From Aspidiotus rigidus (lineage: Eukaryota; Arthropoda; Insecta; Hemiptera; Diaspididae): 64,000 nucleotides of DNA. The translations under genes and the position numbers were made by a program. Shown one piece after another: positions 32,351 through 43,923 of the stretch (the stretch's first letter is position 1; each line of letters starts with the position of its first letter). The stretch covers positions 4,526,001 to 4,590,000 of the forward strand of contig JAVHKY010000029.1 of the NCBI GenBank assembly GCA_035079385.1, written 5' to 3'. The notes under the pieces were generated by a model, which was not told where the DNA came from, ran no database searches, and saw only the letters and a program-made list of their open reading frames with translations.

Positions 32351-35300
32351 TGGCTTAGCGCCTCCCGCATCTTCTCTTGGTTACTCAAGTCTAAGAGTGA
32401 CGTTGGGTATACCTGTAAAAAGTGGTATTTCCCATTCCAGAGAGTTGAGTGAAAACTTGCTGAACGAATGCAAAATTCTTCAAGTCAAGTCGAAAACGAA
32501 GTTTGTAAACACACAAGTTCTCATTTAAATCCTCTAGATCAGGGAGATACTTTTCTCAAACGAGTGATTATACAAATGAAGATCGCTGACCCTTGGTAAA
32601 TTTGCACTTGACCATTACGTAATGAGAGAACTTCACACACTTCAGTTCCTCATTGCTGGAATATCCTAGAAAAATTTTACGTTGGAGGCAAGGATTTCCA
32701 TCCATTTGAAGCTAAGCTTTGCACCGTCTTCGAATTCGAATTCGGACTCGAATTTCTCGAATTTTGTAACCATCTCGGAAGGAGTTGATTTCTTGTCTTG
32801 CTAGATAATGGTTCCTTAGCAGGAAGCGCTCGCGGTCTGTGTTGTTGTTTCTGCGGTCTATGCAGAATATATTGTGAGTATCCCTCCTTTGGTTTGTCGT
32901 AATGAGTCAAGGTCTGTTTCTTCTCAATTTCAGTCGTGCTTATTACTACACCTTCGGACGTATCCTTCTTGCTGCGTTCGTCTACGTTGCACATTCGCAC
33001 CAAGACCTTCGACTTTTGATCTTTTTTTTTTCGTGAATGACTTGACCGCTGATGAGGACTTGTACAAAGTACATGGTAGAAACCAAATAAAAATTTTCCT
33101 TGGAATTTGAAAAATTATCGTTGTTTCTTTTTCGTCTATGTTTACGCTCCCACTCGCATGATTGGTATCATTACCAACATTCCTGAATGTGGCACAAGGT
33201 GATTCAAGTGCACCTTTATCGCATATTCCTTTCTCCTTACTTTTCAAAGCAAACCGTTCCGGAATAGAATTACGTCGAGGAACGAGGAAATCTTGGTTGT
33301 TCTCAGCGGTATTAAAAACGAACAAATTTTATCGCGGAGTAAAGAAGAGCTTTTTTTCTCCCCTTTCAATTCTCGAAGTCACGATTTAGTTCAAATATTT
33401 GGGATACTTGACAACGTACGCCTCTGATCGCGATAGGCGGTAATTATTTATAATTATCACCCGTTCGTGAGTAGATTACGAGCATTTTAATGACCGCGGT
33501 TCGAAAGACTTCTATGCTTGATTACTCTTGAAGAATGTATTGAGAAAAAGAACAATTCTAAGTCGTGTTATAATCGTGCAGTTAGGATAGGTTCTTGTTT
33601 CTTTTTTTTTTTTCTTCTTCTTTTAATTCTTTATCGAAGAAGAGAGGAAGGAAAAAAAAACTGTTGCAAAACAGAGGTCATACAAGTGTACAGTGGTACG
33701 AGTTTATGTATATAAATAAATTCAAGAGCTTTTGAAAGCTACCATCTATAGCAGCGAATAACTCTATCTTAAGTTCAATTAGTCGTATAGATTGTTCTTA
33801 ATCGTGTTGTATTGTTGTAATTTTGAATACAATCACGCATTATATTATTTTTATGCGCGTTGTAATATTGTAATCCATTCTGTCAAATGCCCCATGCCTG
33901 CGTTAGCCTCCCCTCTCTCTTTCTCTTGTTTAGTAACGCGCTAGAGAACGATTTTTTAACTAGAGAAGAATATGGCGCTGCTTCAATTTTGATAAACTCT
34001 CTTTCTTAGACGGGGCGCAATGGATTATTTTCATGAAACGACGTGTTTGGTTCGTTAACCAACTTATTCGATCGAATCGAAGCAAAAAAGTAGCCTCCTA
34101 CTTGAAGATGATACCGTTGCTGGTATATATGTATTAAAGGATGTATCCAGTACATGTACTCCCTTGTAATCGGCCTCTGTCTGATAATTGCATGTAAAAA
34201 ATGATTACATCTGACGTGCACGAAACGAGCGCTGGAATATTAAAGTATAACTTTTTATTACGTATATGTACGTCGTCGGTCATCTTTTCTGTGGCAGCGT
34301 TTTCGTTGATTTTTTTCTTTTTAAAATAAAAATAAAGCACGGTCCGTCAATTATTGTAACCTCGACTTGGAATTAATTCCGTGCTACCACCGCCTCTTAG
34401 TTACGTTAATAGCTATCTGCGAATCCGTCACCTGTGACGGAGAGTACATCAGCTACAGGTATTTCACCCTTTTGAAGAATTGTATAGTTGGCGGTTCGAG
34501 CTTATGTACCGCATTAATAGTGTACGTCGGTTCGTGATGTATGCTCTGTTTATATGTATGGAACAGAAACTCGAGTTCATGATGTAGTTCAACTTATACG
34601 GATACGAGTATATATCAAACAAAATACGATAATATTCTAAATGCTCCAGTGGTCTTTGGATTCTCCTATCTCTTCCAGTCTTGCATATATGTCTGTCTCG
34701 AGCGCAGAGGATGTTATGGTATAAGGTTGAGTAATTCAAGAGGAAAAGTGAAACTGTATGAGTATTATTAGAAATTAAAATATCCGCGTCAGCGTAATGC
34801 GGTCAATTTCGTCTTGAGTCGCTGATTAGCTCGCAGAAAACATTATAATTTTACAATAATACGTATATGTATTAACCTTCCCTCCGATTCTGCAAGTTCA
34901 GTTGAAACCGAAATTGTAATTTTTTACAATACGCTTGTTGACGTCTCTGGAACACCCATTCAATTTTGTCTCGAATTTAAAAATGAATGAAAAATAAAGA
35001 AAAAGGAGATGATGGGCACCAAGAAAAATTTGTATGAATGGATGCTCTTTGAGTTGCCGATCTGTTTGCCAAAGTAGAAAAGTGGTGAACCATGGAATTC
35101 GGTGAATCCGTATCTTCTCCCTGTTGTTTGTACGGGGCCCGGGGGTGGTTCGATATATAAACCAAAAAAAGGTCCTAATTACCGACTTCTGATACGTGGG
35201 TTTTGAACAAGCGAGAGAGGAGACGGATTGTCAAATTTTGAAGAAAAAATCTCTTATTATGAAATGAAGATTTTTCTTATTAAATTAACGAGCCTTGAAA

Positions 35301-35370
35301 GTACACTTTGGGTTGTGGGGCTCGGAACGGGTAGATAAAAATAATGAATATTGTAGAAATTAGATTGGAG
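32351..35370. other. Unassigned DNA
   Basis: Two overlapping minus-strand open frames (32677-33003, 108 codons, and 32930-33325, 131 codons) are lysine-, serine- and glutamate-rich without a recognised domain. They could be remains of a 5' region of the Penelope-like element just downstream or chance. A short palindrome CCGTCACCTGTGACGG lies at about 34426-34441. Poly-T and poly-A runs occur near 33602-33611 and 33652-33660. Nothing else is supported. Confidence 0.4.
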
Positions 35371-35450
35371 AGATTTGGTGGTAATTCAGTCGATAAAGAC
35401 ATCGTCTTTGCAATTCGGGTGCAAGTTCTACTTTTGACGGAAATGTCTCA
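35371..35450 (+). repeat. Possible tRNA-derived SINE head
   Basis: The stretch has the layout of a tRNA promoter region: 'tggtggtaattcagtcgata' resembles an A box, 'aagacatcgtctttgcaatt' resembles an anticodon arm, and 'cgggtgcaagttctact' sits in the place of the B box GGTTCGANNCC. Similar head sequences occur in insect SINEs. Stems are imperfect, so it is not a functional tRNA gene. A SINE body and tail were not delimited. Confidence 0.35.
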
Positions 35451-36055
35451 GGTGTGGTGTCAGAAATAACATACAAAAAGTTGAGAGCCCTCACTGCATG
35501 CCTCGCGGAGCTGTGGCATGTTCTCGCCCCCTAAAATCAATTTTTTGTCAATATCTCGAATTCTGTTAGGCCTAGAGAAGAATTTTTTGTACAAAAAATG
35601 TTGCTTGTGAAATTTCTTACAAGATAGACTATTTAATTGTTAGCCCAAGTCCAACCATTAGCCCAGAAAGTTCATTTAAGTAGGCGAATATTTCATTTTT
35701 CACAAATTTTTTGAAGTTTCCATTGCCTAATATGTAGAAAACGCGCTCAACATTCATTCTTCTTGCAAGATGACCTATATGAACATACTTCCGTTTTTTT
35801 TACGATACCCCAGTCCACACGTACGTGGTGGGGGCAATGTAGTCCCTACATGTAATTTTATTACAACACGTATACAGGTATTTACAATACCTATAGTGGT
35901 ATTTACAACTTGAATTATGAATGAAATATGTTAATATCATCACCTATATACCTCTCCTTCCCATGCCCTGCCTGTCCTACTAAAAGAGTTCGTTGTTGAC
36001 AGGAGCGGTTGTCCGAGCTTAGTTAGCCCGCCGACTTACTGAGGTATTATAGGTT
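35451..36055. other. Unassigned DNA
   Basis: No reading frame or repeat of note. 'ggttgtccgagcttagttag' at about 36008 resembles a tRNA A-box region, but the rest of a tRNA fold is missing. Confidence 0.4.
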
Positions 36056-36059
36056 AAGA

Positions 36060-36800
36060 GGGGTCTTCATTGCTTTTACGACTCCTGAACATCATCAGAG
36101 TCGTCATCAGCCTCATCAATTGTTATATCATCGTCTGAGTCGTCGTCATTTGCAGCTGGCATATCATTGTCTGAGTCCGGAGGAAATTCACAGTCATCAT
36201 CCTCGTTCAGTAGAATGAAGTCTATCCTGTGGTCCACTTTGTGCCCTCCAGCGTTCAGGCAAGGCAGTCCCATATATCCACTTCAGCAATTCATCAGGGG
36301 CAGAGGCCCATTCATCTGGGTAGGCAGAAGATCTCCGTTTTCCAAATGCCAACCCCATTCTGTTGGCGAGAAATTATTTCCTTTCTATTTCTGCACCTGG
36401 TGGAAACACCGAAAGACATGGTGACTGACCATATCAACGCTTGGTGAGAGAGATACTAGATACAGAGAATTTTTTATCGCGCTTCCAAGAAAGCTGACAT
36501 GACGGTGTTTTTCCAACGACTTCTCATTTTTTTGGCGCGATGTAATTGTAGCATATATTTACAAGCGGCAGCTGTAATTTCTCCTTGTGCACTACCACTG
36601 TCATCGGACACAGCATATCTTGTAAATATAAGTGAAAGCATTTTGCAAATGATGACGACCAGTTGCATGAAAATACAGTAGCATATTACTGACGCCGGCT
36701 AAATGTAACTCCCAATCTCCACTCTTCTCCGCTCGAATAAAATTTTTCATTATGTTCACCCATGAAGATATTGGATCCAGAGTTGGGCAGTTTTACTTTT
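36060..36800 (-). pseudogene. Broken copy of a multi-copy arthropod mobile-element-type protein (WGW tail)
   Basis: On the minus strand, across frameshifts, conserved blocks appear in this order: AQLWIQYLHG, then IMKNFIRAEKSGDWELHLAG with MLLYFHATGRHH (36660-36790), then VFRCFHQVQ and FSPTEWGWHLENGDLLP (about 36330-36430), then GLPCLNAGGHKVDH and a very acidic tail rich in Asp (36076-36273). From memory of arthropod genomes, a large family of uncharacterised proteins, probably transposon-linked, carries LWIQY...FIRAERTGNW.LHL...MLPYFAAAGH and later H..RVY.QVQ.W.GN...P..WGW...C.C. followed by acidic residues. This region fits that order. Many of the cysteines expected after WGW are missing, and at least three stops or frame changes break the frame. 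The family name and biochemical role are not known to me. Confidence 0.6.
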
Positions 36801-36944
36801 TTTTGCTTATTCGGCTACAAATTCGTTCATTCCTTTCTTCAATGATGACAAACCATCATTTCTGTATATTTTTTCTAAGGTCGACGAGTTGTCTGGAAAT
36901 TCACGTGAGAGTTCATGCAAAGCTTCAAGTTCGTCTGGTTCCAG

Positions 36945-37791
36945 TTCAAGGATCCGTTGAGCGATGGGATGAGGATCTTTGATAGTAAGTAAGGTTGAGA
37001 GAGAGGAATTGACGGGAGAAGAGAGACAGGTGAATATAGCGGTAAGTTTGACGGAGAATAGAGAAGCGGAGATTCTTATACGGAAGGATTGGGTGTTACC
37101 CTGATTGGAGACCGCACACCCGGTTCTGGGTCCCGATTGTAACACGTCCGGGAAGCAGAGAAGGTGAGAGAGATATTTTTGGGAAATGATTTTGTTGATG
37201 TTTTGTTATTCTGGGGTGGGGTGTGGATGAAAGAATAAAAAGTAAGAGCGTAAGTTCGAGATGAGTGCCTAAATGGGATTTGAGCGAAAGAAGGGATAGA
37301 TTACGTAAGCTAAGAGCATTTGAATAGATGGGAAGATTTAGACATTGGGCTGTTGAGGCCAGAAAGTTGGCATCAATGAGTGAAAGGACGCGGTAAAGGA
37401 GAGGTGGAACGTCTGAAAGCCTGAGTGGAAAGCTGGTACTTAGTGCGCTGGAGATCAGTCGAGTCCGGAAGATTGAATCGAGCCCAGCAGTTTTGACCGC
37501 TAGGGGAAAGATTAGACTATTGTAATGCTGGGAAAGGAGTTTGCGGTTGAAGCCAGTGGGTGGGTATGATACGTTTTGGAAAACGTCCAAGGAATTAGGG
37601 TATTTTGCTAGGAGGTTTCTAAGCCGAAGGTAAAACCAAGAAATTTTGCGTAGGATTGGATGGTGATCTTGAAGTTTTGTAGACACAGAGGAAAACAGGG
37701 CGTGTGCCGTAAGCATCTTTTTTAGAACACTACCATAACTTTCTTCTTGTCTGAAAATAAATATCGTTTCATGAAATGAATACTTTTTCAT
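36945..37791 (-). mobile_element. Jockey-like LINE remnant, RT thumb to RNase H
   Basis: One minus-strand frame of 231 codons (37791-37096) is collinear with the better kept copy at 57.0-58.4 kb. GFNRKLLSQHYNSLI matches GCNRTLLLQLYKSFI there. LLYRVLSLIDANFLASTAQC then LNLPIYSNALSLRNLSLLSL match LHFRTLILTANCLASSSQI and DLPIYTSILSPSNFLLSTL. A frameshift leads into the RNase H region, where SASLFSVKLTAIFTCLSSP corresponds to SASVFTAEFSAIHYCLSQL, with the catalytic Glu changed to Lys, and VNSSLSTL replaces TDSLSSL, with Asp changed to Asn. The element is 5'-truncated and inactive. Below 36945 the sequence changes to an unrelated frame, which leads into the WGW-type pseudogene. Confidence 0.8.
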
Positions 37792-39634
37792 TGCTTGTTT
37801 AGTTGAAGATGATGGCTAAGCGAAAATCCCGAGAGATTTTCCATTCTCAGTGCCACGAATTGAAGACGGTCTTCTATGGTACGAACCATTATAGTGTATT
37901 TCATTTTTCCTGTAGTTGTGGATGGAAATGGACGAGAAACTTTGAGGTTCCAGACCATCCCCCCTCCCCTCCTCCTCAAGTCTTGTACAAATTCGAATGA
38001 GCTATTGAAATTTCCTACAATTTTATTAATATTCGTAGCACTGATGCAGACCTTTTTTTTTCGCCAATTTTTACTTTTTTCATAAATAACTATTTTTATC
38101 ATAATGCTAATATCTTCGTCTTTAATTTTTGTTACAGGTGAGTAACTGGCTACATTTTAACGTCATTCAAGAAAAATTATAAAAAAAGTATTCGTAGTAT
38201 GCGCCTAAATTTTGGATGCAAAAAATTGCACTTCGTGGTACGTAAATCTTATAATTTTTATAATAATTGACCATTCCGAGAGTGGCACAAAAGAGTGCAT
38301 AATTTATTATTCACTCGCGTCAATTTGTGACATTATTCGAATACGTCGCGTCGTATTCTGATGCGACCAGCCAGCAAAAACGTCCGAAGAACTCCCGTCT
38401 TGTTAGAGACGTGCTCGCAAAGTTTGGTACAAATTTCTTGGAAATACTTTCGGTGTAGTCTAACGGTATACAGAATCTGATTCAGTGATATTGTGTAAAC
38501 TTAAATACTTTCGAGAAAAGATTTATAGTTGTCGTAGCGCACAGTTAGTGGTGATCGGTAGAGTTTTACCGCGGATTTATGGCTCCCTCGTAAATGAGAC
38601 GAGATATTTAAACGAATCCGAATACGATTTACTTATGTAAACTTCGAGAACTGTTATTCAAAATCTTAATTCACGCGAAAATAAATTCCATTCGTACTCT
38701 TTCCATTCAATCCTGTAATAAGGGAAAGTTATATAGTGGCAGATTTTCGGCGTAAAATCATGAGAAGATTTTTAAAAGCGTATCCCTTATTTTCTGATAT
38801 GTTACGCAGAAACCCTCTTAGGATCATCAGGACGGTACGTAGAAACTTGCCAATGAAGATGGACAGCTTAATTAAGGAATTTTAATTTATCTTACTTTCA
38901 CTCCAAATTCCCTCCGTATCGTTCGTCTTTGGTTGATTTGCAGCATTACGATGACTAATTTATTGTCAGCTTTTTAGCACTTGAACATGTTTACGAGTTT
39001 TTTCAAAACCAAATTATAAATTTATAATATTGCGATTATCGGTTGAAAATATTTTTCCCTCTGCTGAGTATCCTGTGCTCATCAATTCGAGATACTTATT
39101 GTGATTCACAAAATCAGTGTCTTGTCAAGCATGAATTCAGCTCCTCTTTTGACGTAAGGTATTTTGTAGCATTTCAGACGAGACTTGAATCTGATGCCTG
39201 CATGCAGTTCTGTTGAATCGTAGAGAAGATAGGATTATGAGGCTACAAGAAACACGCATAATTTTCCTTTTTATTGTATCAATTCTGTTTCGTTCTTCAG
39301 TTGAGATCTTTGTCAAATTTCTTCCTTTTCTATTTTATCAAACTTGGAATTCCTTCCAATCCCTCGAATAAGTCCCCTAAGTTCCTCTTCTGTTCTCGAG
39401 TCGGAAGTTTTTCAAGCACCCCAATGATTTCACCTGCGGGTGACTTCGCGTCTGAGACGGACCAAGAAGATAATCAGGAAATTTCTCTCAAGTTCTTAAA
39501 TTAGGTCAAGGTCATCCGACAGACGCCCAAGAATGAAGTATGAAAAAAGTTTTTTATACTTACTTCGTTCTGAAAACTAGCTAAAATTCAATCTAGAATA
39601 ATATGACCCTGTTTTCAATATTTTCATTGATAGG
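37792..39634. other. Unassigned DNA
   Basis: No gene or repeat family is recognised. Composition is ordinary, and the stretch may be single-copy host DNA. Small open frames at 37788-38102 (minus) and 39274-39504 (plus) have no recognisable domain. Confidence 0.4.
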
Positions 39635-40140
39635 TCCCCTTTTTGCCAGCTTGTAAACTGGAGAACCGTAATCAAGTGGGAGACGGATTAGACTATTGTA
39701 GAGTTGGAAGAGGAGTTCGCATTTACAGCTGGTACGTGGGCCAAATAGGTAAGGGATTCAGGAATTTGCTCCAAAGATTTTGGTGTGGGGTTCCAGGAGG
39801 TTTTGTATTCGATGGTGAGCTAAGAAACTTGACACAGACTTGGATGGTAATTATGAAGTTCTGTAGACGCAGAGGAGGAAGAGGGTTAAGAGTGTGAGTA
39901 TCTCTTTTGGAATATTATCATGGCTGTTTCTTGTCGGAAAATCGAAATCCACGATTAGATGGTTATCAACGGTTTCATGTGGTAGACTTGTTGTTCTTTG
40001 GAAGTTGGGAGGTCAATACGGAGATGCTGAGGTTGCTGCAGAGAGGCTTTTGGTAACTAAGAGGAAAGCTGGCACTGTTTGTTGGGTCACTTATAGCGAT
40101 TACAAAGAGAGGAATCTTACATACTTTCCCTTTTAGGACA
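39635..40140 (-). mobile_element. Jockey-like LINE fragment, RT C-terminal part
   Basis: Nucleotide-level similarity to 37530-37700 is clear on the plus strand: 'gtagacgcagaggaggaaga' against 'gtagacacagaggaaaacag', 'cttggatggtaattatgaag' against 'attggatggtgatcttgaag', and 'gattagactattgtag' against 'gattagactattgtaa'. On the minus strand broken frames give LWSKFLNPLPIWP and RTPLPTLQ where related elements have the LKYLSHTxWG and LLLQLYKSLIR blocks. No catalytic residues remain, and both ends are ill-defined. Confidence 0.6.
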
Positions 40141-41389
40141 CTGTTTTGGATGGGTTAATGGTTTTTCTTCTGTGAAAACCTTGAATTTCGAAAAGATCGT
40201 AGATTGGGTGCTTGCCTTGCTTAGATCAGAAAAACATCCACTTATTTTTCGAAGAGACCTAATGTAAATAAGGATGATGTGGATAACTAGGGATTGAGTT
40301 TACTGTGTACAAGACTGTAAAGTACGTTTTACGATCGTGCTGTCGAACCTTACGGTCCTCCGTACTGTAGAATGTTTTACGAAACGAGAACGTTGAGCGA
40401 AAAATTCGTTATCCTCGTATTTTTTTCTCGACTCGTCTGCGTACGTATTCATTATTAAGATTTTCATTCTTCAGTCATGCTATTTTCGTTCATCCTTAAA
40501 TAAAATTTTGATAACGTTAGCGAATAATTTTGCTCGTCCGAAAATAAACCAATAATTGAAAGGAACGAACCTGGCAGATACGACAGGTGATAGAATACTG
40601 CGATTTCATGGTTTCCGCACCCATATCAAGGCCTCATTCGTGGCTGTTCCAGAAAATCGCTTTACAGACGCATCGAGAGTAAGAAAGCGCTTTCGATTAA
40701 CTATTTTAGAATTTCAACAGTTTATTCGCTTAGTGTAGCTCTTGCTAAAATTTCCCAGGTGTTATTAATGATATCAAATTCAGAAGTAAGGTTTCATTTT
40801 ACTTTTTCCTCAACGACATCTTCCGTTATTCCAATAATATTTTCTTGAATTTATTTTATTTTAATGAGCAGTCGGCTACACTGGGGCCATTTAGCTCGGT
40901 GTACAAAATTATTGAATAATTATGTTATTAAATTAGAGAGGCTGTTAGGAAGGTGAACTTTTTATAGATTAATGTTAAGTGGAATTAGTGCGGACACTTA
41001 GGTTTATTTAGACTTGAAGTAGAAGTTAGTTATAGTTGTAGGTATCGTAGGGTACTACAAATGATTTCGCAGCTGTTTTTGTGTGCTTTGTGTATTTTTG
41101 GAAAAATGAAGAGGTGAGAGTTGGGGCCAGGAGGAAAAATGGTCGACTGTTGAAGTGTTTTGTTGGCCGTAGAGGTGAGATATAGGAGTTAGGATGTGAC
41201 CTGATCTTAGACGAAAAATTTCTGACGGGAATATTTTTTATTTAATGCGAAGTTTGTTATTAGATTGATTTTTCCAAAGTGTGTTTTATGAATTGGGTGA
41301 TGAGCGGAAGGTAGTGATTTTCATAGTCTAGGGGTGGAACGGTGAATCATCAGTTATTCAGGCGAAGGCGATAACTTTTTTAACTTTTT
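40141..41389. other. Unassigned DNA
   Basis: No recognisable gene. The plus-strand open frame at 40556-40738 is short and unremarkable. The right part, from about 41100, has the G-rich, T-poor plus-strand composition seen downstream of the neighbouring LINE remnants and may be its decayed 3' end. Confidence 0.4.
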
Positions 41390-41606
41390 TGGCAGCTTGG
41401 TCAACAACGGCATGTTAGCCAGGGATCTATATAAAAATTATTCGGGTGTCAATTGAGTTTAAAGTGTTGAGTGTGAGGAGAATGCGTTGTATGATTTGGT
41501 TAGAGTTGTAAGAGTCTGTGAGGGAGTGTATTGAAGAGAGAGAGTCATCGAGAAGAAGGAATTGGGAGAGATGGGAGAGGCAGGGGCATATGCCCATAAG
41601 TTCGGG

Positions 41607-41799
41607 CAGGCGCGCACACAGGAATTTCCTTTGGGGGGGCTATGTCTTTTGGCCATAAAAAAAATTTAACTCTCTTTACTTTAGATTTAAAAAGATGTTT
41701 TCAACTTCGTTCTAGTGCTGTAAAATAGATTTGTTTCACCGAGCCTAGGGGGGGGGGGCTTCAGCCCCCCTAGCCCCCCCCCCCTTCGGAGCGCGCCTG
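41607..41799. mobile_element. hAT-type MITE inside the LINE RNase H region
   Basis: The 193-bp element begins CAGGCGCGCACACAGG and ends with the complement of CAGGCGCGCTCCGAAGG. It is flanked by AGTTCGGG (41599-41606) and AGTTCGGC (41800-41807), an 8-bp duplication with one difference. G- and C-runs next to the ends are typical of a common arthropod hAT MITE type. Removing the element and one duplication joins the LINE reading frame TAEL to the following MGICPCLSHL without a shift, which supports the boundaries. Confidence 0.85.
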
Positions 41800-42315
41800 A
41801 GTTCGGCTGTCAATATGGAAGCTATTCGGCGAATGCGTTGTCGACCGAGTATGCGTAAGTTGCTTTATTGGATGTTTTAGACCTGTCGGAGAGGCGGAGT
41901 GTGTAGTGAGGATATTCTTGAAGTAGTTTCTCGATGCGTTGGCTAGAAACAATTCTGTAGAATTTGGGGATTTCTGTGAGATCGAGATTTCAAGGTTAGA
42001 GAGGGTCGAGGGGGTGGAATGTATGAGCTGTAGGTAATTTGCTGTGAGTGGGAAGAGGCGAGTTGTGGAGAAAGATTCGTTTGTAAATAGGAAGCTGTAA
42101 AAATTGGGAGACAGAGGATAGAATGTATGAAGTTGGGGTTAGTCCACGGAAATGAAGAGGAAGTTCTAAAGCCTCTTAGTTTTGCATAGCCTAATTTTGG
42201 AGCTACCATGATGAGCTCTCAGGACAAACCTGAGATAGGAGCTTTAGATGGGGTGGAGTGAGATGAGGACAGTTTTGTTGGCTGTGTTATAAAAGCGAAT
42301 GAGGCTTTTGTATAC

Positions 42316-42745
42316 TGCCGTGCTGAGCAAGAAAGTAGTCTGTTTTTAGTTCTTCATCTCTGGTGACCTTGCAGTCAGAGTGGCTGACTACTTTCTCACA
42401 TTGCACAGAGCAATAACTGCTTCTAAGTGTCGTTTCGCGCCATGGCAGATCATACAATCACAATATAAAAGAGCAGTCAAGCGACTGACTGCCAACTGTC
42501 ACACGTAACCGCTGGTAGGTGGATCACTAATTGACAATGGTTACAACGATAGAAAGCAGCTATTACACCAGTCAACGTCCCGGACGGCAACAGACTATTG
42601 GCTGCTTTTTCATCTTGCGATGAGCCTTCAAATCAAGGTTGAAGCCAGATGTTTCTTTCTCTTCAATTTTTTTTGTTGCATCAGATAGAGCGTTTCAAGA
42701 CGGTTCCAACAATACCAAAAAGTGAATTTGTCAAAATTAGTAATT
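42316..42745. other. Unidentified ~430-bp insertion or replacement in the LINE
   Basis: Jockey-type RT normally has about a dozen residues between the SHxxW and LYKSLIR blocks. Here HAPHKW and VYKSLIR are about 430 bp apart. The intervening DNA starts (plus strand) TGCCGTGCTGAGCAAGAAAG and includes a small inverted repeat, GAAAGTAGTCTG at about 42332 against CTGACTACTTTC at about 42382. No terminal inverted repeats or target duplication were recognised. Confidence 0.45.
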
Positions 42746-43008
42746 TTTTGTTACAACCATTTGTGGGGTGCATGGGATATGAATTTTAGAAAGTTTAAAA
42801 CGCGTTTCCGTTTGGCTTTGCGGGATTTAATGTGGGGAGCCCAGCTAAGTTTTCGATCAGAGTGTAAGCCGAAGAGTTTGCCGTAGTTACGTGATGGAAT
42901 TTCGAAGTTTTGTAAAATTAATGGAGGGATTCTTTTTTGGGAAATAACTGAATAGGTTTTCGAGGAAGAAAATCTTATAGACAGGTGGACTTTTTCTTGA
43001 AATGCATC

Positions 43009-43923
43009 TCTAACATTATTTCTTGAGACATTTGAGCAACCATCGGTTATAAGGGTAAAAACACTCGCTGAATCCGAATTTCATGTTTGCCAAGTCGAAT
43101 TTTACCTCCTTATGGCCCAAATCCAAGATGGCGGCGAAACTCATTTCATTTCTGTTTCAAGGTAAAACAGTAGGTTGTAATCTATTTTTTTTTTGGTGGG
43201 GGAATGGGTGGCTGGTGTACAGAATTGGATTTTCAAACTCTACTTGAGATATTGGGATCACATACAATCAAGATGAGGACCCAAATTTGGGTCAAATTAA
43301 GGCCAAATTTATTGGCAGTTAAATGCTAGAGTGTGTGGTATCGTTTCTATGGTTTTTTGACCCGGGAAAATCAAAAAAGACCACCATGAGCTTGCCTGGG
43401 AATCAAAAGTCGAGATACTTGGGTTCTGTGGTTATGTTGTTACAAACATGCTTGTCTGTTATTACTTCTTTTTACTTTTTTCCTTTAAGAAATATGATTC
43501 TTTATCAATAAAGTTATTTGAGCCGCAATTTTAAATGATCCTTCTTATTTTACAGTTCATTTTATTTCTATACGGACTAATTTTGAGGTACATATGCTTT
43601 GTTTTGATATAGTGTATAATTATTGCAGTTGAGAGAAAGTTCTGTGATTTTAACCTGACCAATTTCCAGTATCTCAAGTGGAGTTTGAAAATACAATTCT
43701 GTACACCAGCAAGCCCCCCCCCAAAAAAAAAAAAAAAAAAAAAAAAAAAGATTACAACCTTCTGTTTTACCTTGAAACAGAAATGAAATGAGTTTGACCG
43801 CCATCTTGAATTTGGGCCTTAAGGCGGCGAAATTTGACTTGGCAACTGTGAAATTCAGGTTCAGCGAGTATTTTTACCCTCATAATTTATGGTTGCCCAA
43901 ATGTCTCGAGAAATAATGTTAGA
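43009..43923. mobile_element. 915-bp fold-back element inside the LINE
   Basis: Inverted arms of about 250 bp (43009-43257 and 43671-43923) share, from outside in, TCTAACATTATTTCTYGAGA, CATTTGRGCAACC, ACTCGCTGAA, CATTTCTGTTTCAAGGTAAA, GATTACAACC and 'cttgagatatTgg' sequences. Each arm contains a homopolymer next to a G-run (poly-T near 43188 in the left arm; 28-29 A residues near 43721-43748 in the right arm). The loop (43258-43670) has no recognised coding content. It divides jockey RT sequence on both sides, so it inserted after the LINE. No convincing target duplication was seen. Confidence 0.75.

Noticed and set aside
32677..33325. Two overlapping minus-strand frames upstream of the Penelope-like remnant
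   Set aside because: They could be the element's 5' region, but no motif supports it.
36005..36075. tRNA-like A-box string
   Set aside because: No matching B box, acceptor stem or cloverleaf fold could be drawn.
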